A stretch of 64,000 nucleotides of DNA from Sorghum bicolor (GCF_000003195.3 NC_012873.2:44634061-44698060); one strand, 5' to 3'. Shown: positions 12,101 through 22,993, counted from the stretch's first letter. The notes: generated from the letters alone by a model not told the origin. Translations and numbers: made by a program.

Positions 12101-13044
12101 TCTTAGCATGGTGGAAAAACAAGAGAGAAGAGTATCCTATCCTTTCTCAAGTTGTTAGGGATGTAATGGATGTACAAGTATCAACAGTAGCATCCGAGAC
12201 TGCTTTTAGTGCTGCTGGTCGTGTTGTTGATCCCTATCGTAGTCGTCTTGATCCCGAGATGGTAGAAGCATTAATTTGCACAAAGGATTGGGTTGCTGCA
12301 GCAAATAAAGGTACTCATTTTATCTGTTTTTTTTTTCAGTTACACACTTGTAATTGCAAGAGAATAATGCTTTGATTATTTTCCTTTCTATTTTTTGTTT
12401 AGATTCTAAATTGGTTGGATCAATTGTGAGTGATCTTGAGGTTGACACTTTGACTAATGTTGTGGCTAAGCTGAAAATTGAGGTATATTTATTGACTGCT
12501 TGTTATGAAATATTCTATTTGCTAGCTCACTGCTACATCTAATTTTAATTCACTTTGCAAACTTGTAGGACAATAATGAGGGGGAAGAGGACGCTGAGGA
12601 GGACAATGAGGAAGAAAAAAACATGGAAAGTGATCCTGATAACATGGATGATGCTGATCAACTGTAGACGTTCATGTTCTGTTAATTTTTTGTTCTGGAC
12701 TTGTGTATTTCATCATGCACTTGTTTAATGCTATGCACTTGAACAGTTGAAGTAGATCATGCACTTGTTAGTTGTGAACTTGTTATGTATTTGGTCGGGT
12801 ACTTTCGCACTTGTTTAATGCTATATACTGTGTGTCGGTATTTCGTATTGAATTTTCGTATACCGACCGTGTTCGACATAATTCCGCTCGAATTATTTCA
12901 TTTCTAAAATTCTAGATATTCCGTAAGTTTGTGTTCGTTTTCGTGTTCGGCTTGTCCGCTTTCGTTTTCGCTTTCGTATTTCAAATGTAGAAGTAGAAAA
13001 CGGTTGAGGAGTTTTTCGACCGAGTTCGACCGTTTTCATTCTTA
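9135..13044 (+). mobile_element. Ac-like hAT transposon, 3910 bp, potentially autonomous structure
   Basis: The 5' end is TAAGGATGAAAACGG and the 3' end read on the other strand is TAAGAATGAAAACGG. Both match the Ac/Ds terminal form (C/T)AGGGATGAAA. A perfect 8-bp duplication (GTGGAAAG) flanks the element. AAACGG words, the hexamer known to be bound by Ac transposase, lie at both termini. Subterminal DNA at 9150-9400 and 12830-13030 is rich in ACGGAAT and TTCGT words. Inside is one four-exon hAT transposase gene in + orientation. The host DNA rejoins cleanly as gypsy protease sequence when the element is removed. Confidence 0.93.
9724..12667 (+). pseudogene. Ac-like hAT transposase gene with one in-frame stop
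   Basis: I infer four exons with GT-AG borders that keep one frame: 9724-9817, 10169-12310, 12403-12482, 12569-12667. The order is a basic start (KGKGKNKTKS), a Ser/Thr-rich stretch, a BED-like zinc finger near 10500-10610 (FKNHLKSKH; one expected Cys is unclear), the RNase H-like catalytic core from 10880 (TMDLWTS), and the C-terminal hAT dimerisation region (12140-12290, STVASETAFSAAGRVVD). The last exon is a Glu/Asp-rich tail ending at TAG 12665-12667. The only break I see is TAA at 10855-10857. ATG 9724 fits the splice frame; an upstream in-frame ATG at 9550 is an alternative. The gene is probably inactive unless a downstream restart works. Confidence 0.85.
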
Positions 13045-13052
13045 GTGGAAAG
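13045..13052. repeat. 8-bp target duplication, right copy
   Basis: GTGGAAAG, identical to 9127-9134. The gypsy protease frame resumes at this point. Confidence 0.93.
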
Positions 13053-14914
13053 GGTGCTTATAATTTTCTATTGGGGAGAGATTGGATTCATGCCAATTGT
13101 TGTATCCCATCCACAATGCACCAATGCTTGGTTTAGTGGGTAGGTGACAAGATTGAAATTGTCTCGGGGAATTCTTCGTATGTTATTGCATCGGCAGAAG
13201 CGGATACTTATGAAAGGACCAGATGCATTTTAGGGGAAATTTGGAAAAAGGATTTTCTCAAAGTTGCCGATTATGAAATTCCACCGATCCAAGCAGTCGG
13301 TTCTGACGAAGAGTTTTAATGGATATGTTCGTCGATGATGGAAAATTAGGCCAGGGGTTTACATCGGCCGATGATTTAGTAGAAGTAGATATAGGTAATG
13401 GTGATAGGCCTAGGCCTACATTTATTAGTGCTAAGCTAATTTCTGAGTGTAAGCAGCAGTTAACCGATTTGTTAAAGGAATATAAAGATTGCTTTGCTTG
13501 GAATTATACCGAGATGCCTGGTTTGGACCGATCTATTGTTGAACATCGGTTGCCTATCAAATCTGGATTTCGGCCGCATCAACAGCCAGCTCGCCGATGT
13601 AATCCTAATATTCTTCCTGATATTAAAGCCGAAATAATTAAAATTATCGAAGCTAAATTTATTCGGCAATGTCGGTATGCCGAGTGGATTTCCAATGTCG
13701 TTCCAGTTTACAAGAAAAATGGAAAGCTTCGTGTCTGCATTGATTTCAGGAATCTTAACAAGGCTACGCCGATGGATGGTTATCCAATGCCAGTTGCCGA
13801 TTTACTACTTGATGCTGCAGCCGGACATCGGATCATTAGCTTTATGGATGGCAATGCAGGATATAATCAAATATTAGAAGATATTCCAAAGACCGCATTT
13901 AGATGTCCTGGTCATGTTGGGTTGTTTGAATGGATAGTCATGACCTTTGGCTTGAAAAATGCTGGTGCTACCTATCAGAGGGCTATGAATTTTACCTTTC
14001 ATGAGTTCATCGGCAAGCTGGTGGAAATTTACATTGATGATGTGGTGGTTAAGTCTAGGGATTTCACAAAGCATCTTGCCGATTTACGAAAGGTGTTGGA
14101 GTGCACAAGGAAACATGGTTTGAAGATGAATCCTAATTAATGTGCATTTGGTGTATCGGCAGGGCAATTTCTTGGTTTCATGGTGCATCAGAGAGGAATT
14201 GAAATAAGTAGGAGATCTATTGATGCTATCAACAAAATAGTTGCTTCCACCAACAAAACTAAACTCCAATCTCTAATCGGTAAGATAAATTTTATCAGGC
14301 GATTTATATCTAACTTGTCTGGTAAGATTCGTGCTTTTAGTCCTTTACTTAAGTTGAAAGCCGATCAAGAGTTTGTGTGGGGAAGAGAGCAACAATCGGC
14401 ATTGGATGAAATCAAGAATTATTTGACAAACCCTCCAGTTCTAATTCCACCTCAGCAAGGACAACCTTTCAAATTGTATTTGTCTACCGATGGGATGGTC
14501 ATTGGTTCAGCTCTAATTCAAGAATTTGAAGGGAAGGAACGTGTGATTTATTATTTGAGTAGAAGACTAGTTGATGCTGAGACAAGGTACTCGACAATTG
14601 AAAAATTATGTTTATGCTTATACTTTTCATGTATTAAGTTGAGACACTATTTGCTATCGGCCAAATGCACCGTTATAAGCCAAGATGTAGTCCAGTACAT
14701 GCTATCTATGCCGATTATGAGTGGTAGAATCGACAAATGGATTTTGGCGCTGTCGGAATTTGATCTACGTTACGAATCGGCTAAGGCAGTTAAAGGGCAG
14801 ACTATGGCCGATTTTGTGACTCAGCATTGCGGTGTTGCGGGGACTTTGGAGATTGTTCCTTGGACGCTCTTCTTTGATGGATCCACGTGTGACCGGGGGC
14901 AGGAATTGGTATAG
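13053..14914 (+). pseudogene. gypsy reverse transcriptase and start of RNase H
   Basis: After the tail of the protease (13053-13317, with stops) the frame at 13319-14140 is a Ty3-type reverse transcriptase, which copies element RNA to DNA. It shows RVCIDFRNLNKATP (13730-13770), the first catalytic Asp in FMDGNAGYNQ (13845) and YIDDVVV (14030) with the Asp pair. A TAA at 14138-14140 breaks it. The same frame resumes to 14914 with the RT thumb/connection and the start of RNase H (LYLSTDGMVIGSALIQ; YSTIEKLCLCLYFSCIKLRHYL). A one-base frame change near 14890 precedes the stop at 14912. Confidence 0.82.
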
Positions 14915-15534
14915 TATTAATTTCTCCTCGGGGAAAGAAGTATGAGTTCTCTTTGCCGATTGTTGCCACGTCAACGAATAATCAAGCTGAATATCAGGCT
15001 TTGATCAAAGGGTTGGAATTACTAAAGGAGGTTCGTGCCGATGCTGTTGAGATCTTTGGCGATTCTATGCTTGTTATAAATCAATTGGCTGGGATTTAAG
15101 AATGCCGGAGAGAAGTTTTAGTAACTTATTATGAGAAGAGCAAACAACTGTTAAGGGAATTCAAGGATTTCCAATTAGAGCATGTTCCTCGATTAGATAA
15201 TGAAGAGGCTAATCGGTTGGCTCAACATGCCTCGGGATATCAGCCTATCTTAAATATGTTATCGGCAATCAGTGTCGATGATTGGAGAAAAGAAATCATT
15301 GATTACTTAAAGGTTCCAACTAAAAAGGTTGAGAGGCGTGTCAGGTTTCAAGCTACAAAGTATGTACTCCTTGGGGATGAGTTATATTATCGGACAATAG
15401 ATGGAGTTCTACTCAAGTGCTTAGGTGATGATGAGGCTAAAAGCTTTATGGGTGAGATCCATGAAGGAGTATGTGGAGCACATCAATCAGCTTTTAAGAT
15501 GAAGTGGATGATTAGGAGAAATGGGTATTATTGA
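14895..15534 (+). pseudogene. gypsy second RNase H-like region and integrase zinc domain
   Basis: After the frame change the reading continues with NNQAEYQALIKGLELL (14975-15020), the pattern of a plant-type RNase H, then a TAA near 15097. From 15217 the frame shows VLLGDELYYRT and GEIHEGVCGAHQSA, matching the H2C2 zinc-binding start of gypsy integrases. A second RNase H-like domain between RT and integrase is typical of the Tat lineage and agrees with the antisense gene downstream. TGA at 15532-15534 ends this open part. Confidence 0.7.
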
Positions 15535-16539
15535 CCGTCTATACTTGAAGATTGCTTTAAATATTTCAAAGGATGTCAAGGATGTCAGAGATTTGGCAAT
15601 ATTCAAAGGGCACCCGCATCGACCATGAATCCTATTATTAAGCCTTGGCCGTTTCGGGGATGGGCTATTGATCTAATCGGCCAGATTTATCCACCATCAA
15701 GCAAGGGGCATAAGTTCATCTTACTTGTCACTGATTATTTTACTAAGTGGGTTGAAGCTATTCCTTTGAAGAAAGTAACATCGGCTAACATAATTGATTT
15801 TGTGAAAGAGCATATTGTTTACCGATTTGGTATTCCTTAAACAATCACTACCGATCAGGGTACTATGTTCATATCTGGAGAGTTTGATGAATTTGCAATC
15901 GGTATGGGGATTAAAGTGTTGAATTCTTCTCCTTATTATGCTCAAGCCAATGGACAAGCCGAAGCATCTAACAAAGGAGTTAGTAAGCTCATCAAACGAA
16001 AGATTGAAGAAAATCCTATGAGGTGGCATACATTGTTGAATGAAGCTTTGTGGTCATATCGGATGGCATGTCATGGATCAACCAAAGTTTCACCTTATCA
16101 GTTAGTGTATGGACACGATGCAGTGCTATCGTGGGAAATTAAGACTGGATCTAGGCGAATATCTTTTCAAGATCAATTGGCTGCCGATGACTATGCTACT
16201 TTGATGAAAGATGAATTAGACGATTTAGCAGAACATCGGCTGAGAGCTTTGATAAGTATAGAAGAAAATAAAAAGAGAGTTGCTAGGTGGTATGATAAGA
16301 AAGTAAAAGCTAAGGAATTTGCTGATGGAGATTTGGTATGGAAATTAATTTTACCAATTGGGACTAAAAGTTCAAAGTTTGGCAAATGGTCTCCTAATTG
16401 GGAAGGTCCTTATCGGATAAATCGGTCTACTCCTGGTAATGCATATATTTTAGAAACTCTCGAAGGAATTGAATTTCCTAGAGCATTAAATGAAAAATAT
16501 CTAAAGAAGTATTACCCAAGCATTTGGGTTGATGCATAA
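15535..16539 (+). pseudogene. gypsy integrase core and C-terminal part
   Basis: Integrase joins the DNA copy to the host chromosome. The rve core is visible in two open pieces. The first, 15625-15840, has WAIDLIGQI with the first catalytic Asp. The second, from 15841, has TDQGTMF with the second Asp, then ANGQAEASNK with the Glu. A TAA at 15838-15840 breaks the core between these residues. The C-terminal part (16260-16500) has VARWYDKKV and the WSPNWEGPYRI motif typical of gypsy integrases. The pol reading ends at TAA 16537-16539. Confidence 0.8.
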
Positions 16540-16549
16540 GAGTTTAAGT

Positions 16550-16634
16550 GCCGATAACACTCCTATCGGCTGGATGAAATGTATCTGGGATTTTGCATAA
16601 TGTTTTCAAAAATGCCGATAACAGTCCTATCGGC
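16550..16634. terminator. twin GCCGATA/TATCGGC hairpins at convergent gene ends
   Basis: Two 21-nt inverted repeats, 16550-16570 and 16614-16634, each have a perfect 7-bp stem GCCGATA/TATCGGC and a 7-nt loop (ACACTCC and ACAGTCC). They fall where the sense pol frame has just ended (16539) and the antisense gene ends (16563). A role in 3'-end formation is a guess from position. Confidence 0.5.
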
Positions 16635-19600
16635 TAGACTGGAATAATCAGAGGTATTATAAGGACGGAACAAAATAAGTCGCCGATGAGCAGCCCATGC
16701 ATTCAGCAAAGCATGGATGGCTGATATGGCGTGCAGGCGGATCTGGTCGGCTTCTTCTATCTCCCGGATGTCATCATCGGCAGAACCCTCCACTGGCTTC
16801 AGCTTCTTCTTCATCTGCAGCGCCTTGCGGGCTTGGGTGTTTCGTTCTTGCTGAAGAGTCTTGATCATATCTGGCAGCTGGCTTTCTTCTTGCTGAGCTT
16901 GAGACAGGGCCTCTTCTACTTTCTTAAGCTCAGCTAGCAGGACTTCTCTTCTTGCCGATAGGTCGGAAATCTTCTGCTTCAGTGTTTCCCCTGAGGACTG
17001 CAGGATACTGATGCTCTTGTGTTTCTCATTGGCAAGGCGCTTCACCTGCATTACTTCCTCTGAAAGTTGGGCATGAGTGGCTCTATCGGCAAGACGCTGG
17101 GTGGCCTTTGGTACTGGAGCTGACGGCTCTCCAGGTGTGCAGCTTGAAAAAGAATCTCTTCAGCATCGGCTGGGATTTGGCCGCGAAGAGTCTTGAACAG
17201 GGCTTGGCTGGATCGGAATCGTCAACCAAGTGAGCGGTGTCTTGGTGTAACAAGGCCAGTAGGTCCTTCAGTTTGGCTCTGATTTTTGCCGATGAGATCC
17301 CTATTGCTTGGAAGGAGCTTGCTTCCTCACCCTCATCATCAGAAATATCAATGGCGAAGGAGAATAAGCTGTCCGGGGAGTCTTGTTCCTGAAAGAAAAT
17401 AAGATAAGTTATTTGATGATCAGATATTAGTGATATAAAGGATGGAAATCAGATAACTTACTTGCTTCAAAGCTATTTCATGCCTCTGTCTGGTTGATGC
17501 CGCTGGTACCACAGGTTGATCGGCTGGAGTTGCCGATGGAACAATGTCAACTGAGAAATAATAAGGATAATTATAATTTAAAAAAATAAATCCATCGGTG
17601 ATAATTTTATGAACAGTACTTTACCTTGAGGGGGTGCGATGCTTGTCTGTTCTGAAGAGACTACCGATGAAATGATTGGATCCGCTGGATCGGCAGTCTG
17701 CTCAGGCACATCGGCTGGTGTTTCTTGTGGCTGAGGTGCTAATTGAGGAGGAGATGGTGCTTGCTGTGTCTGAATTTCTGGGGAAGAGGGGGACGATTCC
17801 ACATGAATCGGCGATACTGGATGAGGGGGAGAAGGCGGTGCTGTCTTCTGACGTTTTGATTGTGATTTAGTGCTCTTGGAGCCTTTTCTCTTGATTTGAC
17901 TGGACTGAGGGGCATCGGCACTTGTTTTGGTACTTCCGGTCTTTGCCGATTTGCCAGTTTGCTGTTACAATAACCAAGATTTCATGAGTCCAAATATGGA
18001 AGAATGTTGATGAAAAATCTTGTTAAAAGATAAAAGTTACCGATAAGGTTCCCATAGCAGCCGATGTATCCTGAAAAGATTGTGCAAGTATAAGATGGAA
18101 TCGGTATAAATTGAGGAAATCAAAGATTTACCTTGAAAGCTTGTGCCAAGTTAGCAGCGGCGACTGTTGGAGATGTCTTTGACCACCTGGTGGTTATCTT
18201 CTTAAAACGCACATTCCGATGCATTAGAGCCACCAGGCTTGGTGCATTGTTGCCGATCAGAGAAATTGGACCTGACAGGAGGAGTTCAATCGGCTTTCCA
18301 CTTCTGCTGACTATTGGTGGCAAGTTGTCAACCTGTTTGAAAAGGAGAAAGTGAGTTACCGATAGGGGTAAAAGTAATAAAAGAATTGAGGTATCGGTTG
18401 GGAACTTACAATGTTATCGGGGACCTTATACTTGGGATCGATCATGCCGCGGTATGTCAGAGCCGATGTGCAGAACAGATGTTCTTTCCACTCTTCCCAC
18501 CACTGCTTGTACATCTGAGTGATGAAAAGGGCAGGGATCCATGCCGATAAATCGATGTCCGACGTATCGGCATTTGGCTGAAGCTGGGCTATTTTTATCC
18601 ACTCAAGGCCGCTGGTTATAGTTTCCCTTGTCTTCACCATGTCGGCATAGCAGAGTCCAATCGGCAGCTGTCCAAAAGCCAGTTGACGAGCTAGTGCCGA
18701 TGGGTTATAGAATTCATAGGTAGGGTTGGAAGTCTTCCCACTGCCAAAGAAATTCACTGGTATGGTTCTTGGAGTAATAATTGCCATCATTAGGTCATGA
18801 TCCTTATTGAGGGCATCATCAAAAGGGTGGAAAGTGAGCGGGAATCTGGTTTCTGGGTCCTCATAAGGCATCCATGTCCGCTGATCTTTGGCAAGACCCT
18901 CATAGAGAGTTTGAAAGAATCGGCTAACCTGGTCTTCGTTGACACCAGTACCTAGTAAAACTATGGCAGCCTCACCATAGTTCAAAGGTGGATGAGTTGC
19001 CGATTCTTCATTGGCCAATTCATGATCCTCGGCGATATCTTTGGGAAAGCGTTGTGCAAAGAGGTCAAATCCAAGGCGTTTGTGCATATGAACACTGATC
19101 CACATGTTGATGAACCACCAAGGTCCTCCTAAGTTGCCGATGGGTTGGCCCAACAGAAGCTTCTCGGCTACTTGATGAAGGAGATGGTAAACAGAGCCTA
19201 ACAAGTATCAGCCAAGGGGAAGCGACCGCCGTTGGCTACTTTTTCTGCTGCCGATAGATAAACAGAAGTCGGACCTGCCGATCGACCGCATAATACAAAT
19301 TTATCTAGCCACATATTCAGAAAGATGGCATGTTCCCTTTGCCCAACTGATCCTGTTTTTTAGTACTTCTGAATGTACCCTGACCAACCGCCAATGCTGC
19401 GAGTTTCCACCTTAGAGCTAGGTTTACTATCGAATAGGTGGCTATCATCGGCAGTTGCTATTTCTAGGCCCGTGAGCATAAGTACATCGGCAAGGGTAGG
19501 AAAAGCAGGGCCATGGCCAAATACGAAAGCATTAAGGGTATCTGACCAGAAGTACCAAGCTGCTATCAATAGTGATTCGTTTCTTTCCATATCGGCAATG

Positions 19601-19809
19601 GATAGTCTAATGCACTGGTCCAGTTTGCGCTCACCCCATTGAACCTCATTTGAGTTACCGATTCTCAGGAACCAATCTTTCCACCCCTTGGTAGAACTGG
19701 GCCAAGAACGAAAAGTGTCTTTCCACAGATCTAAAGAGAAATTCTCAGCTCTAAAGGGGATCCTATTTGTCTCTGCATTTATCAAATCGGTGGGATCTGG
19801 GTTTCCCAA
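16563..19809 (-). pseudogene. antisense plant-mobile-domain gene of the gypsy element (aORF), spliced
   Basis: This minus-strand gene encodes a protein with the aminotransferase-like plant mobile domain (PMD). Visible PMD pieces are W.KDTFRSWPSSTKGWKDWF and FPTLADVLMLTGL (19809-19360), and WWFINMWISVHMHKR with QLPIGLCYADM (19150-18640). I infer introns with GT-AG borders at 18333-18409, 18071-18131, 17962-18040, 17551-17624 and 17389-17461, all 61-79 bp. A Ser/Pro/Lys-rich linker follows (17961-17625). The last part is a predicted coiled coil ending at 16563 (AELKKVEEALSQAQQEESQL). A stop at 19360, a one-base frame change near 19205 and an uncertain frame in 17388-17050 break it. The role of such proteins in retrotransposons is unknown. 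Confidence 0.72.
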
Positions 19810-19819
19810 TGGACCAAGG

Positions 19820-22800
19820 CATTGGAAGTGGGGTTGACCGGTGGAAAGATTAAAAGCAAGCGTAAGTACATTTCGTACTCGGCAAGAATAACATGGGGTT
19901 CATGAGGCTTCAAAGGCTAGACATGGGTTTAACTGCACGTAGCTTTTAGTTGTCATAATTTTAGCATATGAGTAGCATCAAGTGGTAAAGTCCCAAAATA
20001 AACTCATGATCTAGTAAAATGAATAAAGAATAGCATCAACAACATATTAACATCATCATTATCAATGAGTTGCCATTAAAGATCATTTATTCTGTATTAG
20101 TTCCAAGGCTGCTCATGACCGTGAGCACGGCTGATATATCAGTTTTACACTCTACAGAGGTTGTACACTTTCACTGTGAGTCATGATTTACCCTTTCGCC
20201 CGAGGTCATGAGTCTCTTAACGCCCTTCCTATGGAGGCCGGCAGGTTTACTATGAAGCCTTTCAAAGGCTCGTCTAACAAGTTAGGGCCGCTTGGTTTCG
20301 TTAGCCAGTCCATGTGATTCTACAACGCAAGGAGTCCACGACCTGCTATCCCCCATTTGCGCCACACGGGTAACCTCTAACAAGCTAGAAAAGGTCCTCA
20401 TACTGAGCTAAATCCAGAGCCGTGTAGCCCTCACAGTTGTACTATGTGTCCCGGATGGTCATATACAAACAGTGTTCTCCTAAACGGTCTAAACGGCTGA
20501 TTAAACGGTAAACGGTGGCAAACTGTTTTGTTTAGGGGTAAACAGGAAATTAAACGGTTGACCGTTTAAAAGGTCCAAAAACAGGAAAAAACGATCTAAA
20601 CTGCCTAAAAGGAACGATTGTAAATGGTATTAAACGTGCTAAACGGCTTTTTAAGCGGCCATTTTGGCAAACAACAGGTGAATCTAGTTGAGTTTTATAT
20701 CAACAATTTGTATACTTAAATTTATTATATTTATAAATATGTAAAATTGATTTGTTGCATGCATAAATATGTATATTTGATTCTTCTAACATGCATAAAC
20801 ATATATACATAATAAAATAAATGGTTTTTTAGTAGCATAAATATGTATAAATGATAGAATGATTGATTTTACATTAAAAATATGCATATTTTTGTAATAT
20901 TGTGTAAAACCGTTTAGACCGTTTTAATCCGTTTAAACACCGTCTAAACAGTTTAAACGCTAAATGAAGGGTGACCGACTATTTACCAGATAACATTGTA
21001 TACAGATAAGTCCTTATGGAGAGAAACTAGAGCACCATAGGATAGCTCATGCTCTAGCCCTCTTTACCAAAATTGCTAAAAAGTCATCTTTTAATGTTTG
21101 TTGCATATTCCATTAATCAAATTACAAGATCATGGTTGAGCGGAACACTAGCATAAGCTACCCAATGCAAACCCATAGGTGACAAGGTATAAGACCAAAA
21201 CTAGGAAATCCTTAACAAGGCGACACATGCAATATGAATTAGGTAATTATGTTATTAGGAAACAAGGATAATCCCGTGCTATACTTGCCTAAAAACTCAG
21301 ATCCTTCTTTTAATTCCAAATCTTCCACAATCTGCTTCTGGATCACCACGTAAAAGCTAAGCGTCTAAACTCAGTCATTACATCAATAGCAATCATCTAG
21401 AGGCAATCATACAAAGCAAATAAACTTTTAATTAGAACAATACACCAACAGTAGAAAATAAAGATGAAAAGTTTGTAAAATGAATCTACGTTGCACTACG
21501 ATCACATAGACGTAAAGATCATAAAAATCGGAGCTAAAACGAAGAAGATATGAATTTTCTAAGATTTTATGTAGAAAAAAATTAATTAAATAGAGTCACG
21601 AAATTAAAAAGTTTCTAACTGGTAAAAAAGTGAGACTAACCTGTAGATCTCGTGATTACGAATCTAACGCAATTTGAATGGGTCAAATCGAAGTTAAAAT
21701 GAATATTTTATGAACAATATAAAACCAGTGACAAACTTGTAATTTTGTGAAAACGTATTTTGAATCTGAGTACTGAGTTTACGTTTTCAAAATCGGAAAG
21801 CGTATCTTCAAAACTGTGTTTTGGACTGCGGGTTTGATAATTAAATAACTCAGGGGGTTCTTTTGAAACAGCTATGGCCGAAGGGGTATCCTTCGACTTA
21901 GGCCGTCAGAATTCGTTTGAACGACTGAGATTAGGTCGGGGCTTGCGAGAGGGGAGCAGCTGGCCAAAGTTGGGAGAGAACACGGCGGCGCCATTGCCGG
22001 ACTTCGCCGGGGTTAGTCAACCTTGCGTTCTAGGGCACGAATTGAGGAACCAAAGGCACAGGGACGTAGAGAAACTTACCGCGATCTCACCTAGGGCTAA
22101 AACGGGTTCAAGGGGTGGCCGGAGTGCGCCCGCAACGAAGAACGGCGGACGGCGGGGCTCCTGCGCAGTTCAGCGGCATCAAGCATAGCACAAAGAGCAC
22201 GAAAACGCAAAAGAAAAGGCTCGGTGACTTTGCAAAGATGTCGAGAAGCTCGGCAAAGGATCATAACCCATGGAGAAGTGTCGAGTGGCAAATTTCCACG
22301 GCGGTGGCGAGTTTAGCACCTCGGCGAGATCCAGAACGCGAGCTAGGGCAAGCCTAGGCAATGGATTGCGCTAGGGTTGGGAATAGAGAGGTGCTGGGGT
22401 CGCGGCTGTTATTTAAGAGAGCTCTCGGACGTGCGGAACACGCCAAATCGTGAGAAGTTCGGGGCAGATTCATTCCTCGGACAGAGTCCGGTCTCCCTAC
22501 GGCCAGAGGTAGGGGACGCGGCTGACCAGAGGGTCCCACCTGGCGGTGAATCAAGGTCGTGGGGCCCGCTCGTCAGTGGAAAGAAGAGAGAGGAGGGTGT
22601 TGGCATGTGCGCTGGCTGGGCCGTGATTTTTGGGCCGAGAGGAAGAAAGGAGCTGGCTGGGGGGGAAAGAAAGGGGAAGGGTAGGATCTAGTCCTTCAGG
22701 CCGAAAACCAGAGGGGGAGACTTCTTCTCTTTATTCTTTTATTTCAAAGCCTATTTCAAAACCAATTTGAAAACCATTTTGAAACCAGTTTGAATTATCT

Positions 22801-22993
22801 TAAATTTTGATCAAATCCACACAATACAACAAAACATATGCACCATCATGATTACATAATCATGTTGCTAAATCCTATAATGAATTTTAATTTAATAAAA
22901 AAATATTATTTTTCCTATGTTTCATGAGCACAAAAATAACAAATTAAATCAAATTCTCTTATTTTGAAAACTTACAAATTTCAGGGTGTTACA
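19820..22993 (-). mobile_element. Tekay/Del-like gypsy LTR, antisense, left end truncated
   Basis: On the minus strand it begins TGTAACACCCTGAAATTTG (22993 leftwards), the start of chromovirus Tekay/Del LTRs in grasses. It ends near a GCCGAGTACGAAATGTACTTACG pattern (about 19870), which resembles the promoter-distal part of the same LTR type. The far end is not complete: the sequence passes into the gypsy antisense gene near 19810-19850 with no duplicated target. It contains AT-rich stretches, a GC-rich block at 21870-22690, and a hAT MITE. Identification is by recognition, without alignment. Confidence 0.55.
20470..20998. mobile_element. non-autonomous hAT MITE with AAACGG clusters
   Basis: A 529-bp element starts CAGTGTTCTCCTAAACGG; its other end on the opposite strand starts CAATGTTATC. 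TATACAAA (20462-20469) and TATACAGA (20999-21006) form a 7-of-8 target duplication. AAACGG or CCGTTT occurs repeatedly in the first 170 and last 100 bases, with an AT-rich centre. There is no coding frame. Confidence 0.82.

Larger units (their letters stand above)
5271..19809 (+). mobile_element. Ty3/gypsy retrotransposon, Tat type, degenerate
   Basis: On + the order is gag (5769-8524), protease (8736 onward), RT, RNase H and integrase (to 16539), the Ty3/gypsy order. It is followed by an antisense spliced gene with plant-mobile-domain sequence (16563-19809). An extra antisense gene between pol and the 3' LTR is known for Tat-lineage elements such as Grande. A primer-site-like sequence is at 5727-5745. 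I could not find a matching 3' LTR; the right side abuts a different LTR near 19820, so the element is probably truncated. A 3.9-kb hAT interrupts it. The left boundary is approximate. Confidence 0.75.

Noticed and set aside
21874..22691. Overlapping frames on both strands in GC-rich DNA
   Set aside because: They lie in the GC-rich block of an LTR; no domain or splice structure supports them.
19820..22993. 3' LTR of the gypsy element at 5271-19809
   Set aside because: Its sequence shows no match to the 5' LTR-like region at 5271-5720 and it reads in the opposite direction.
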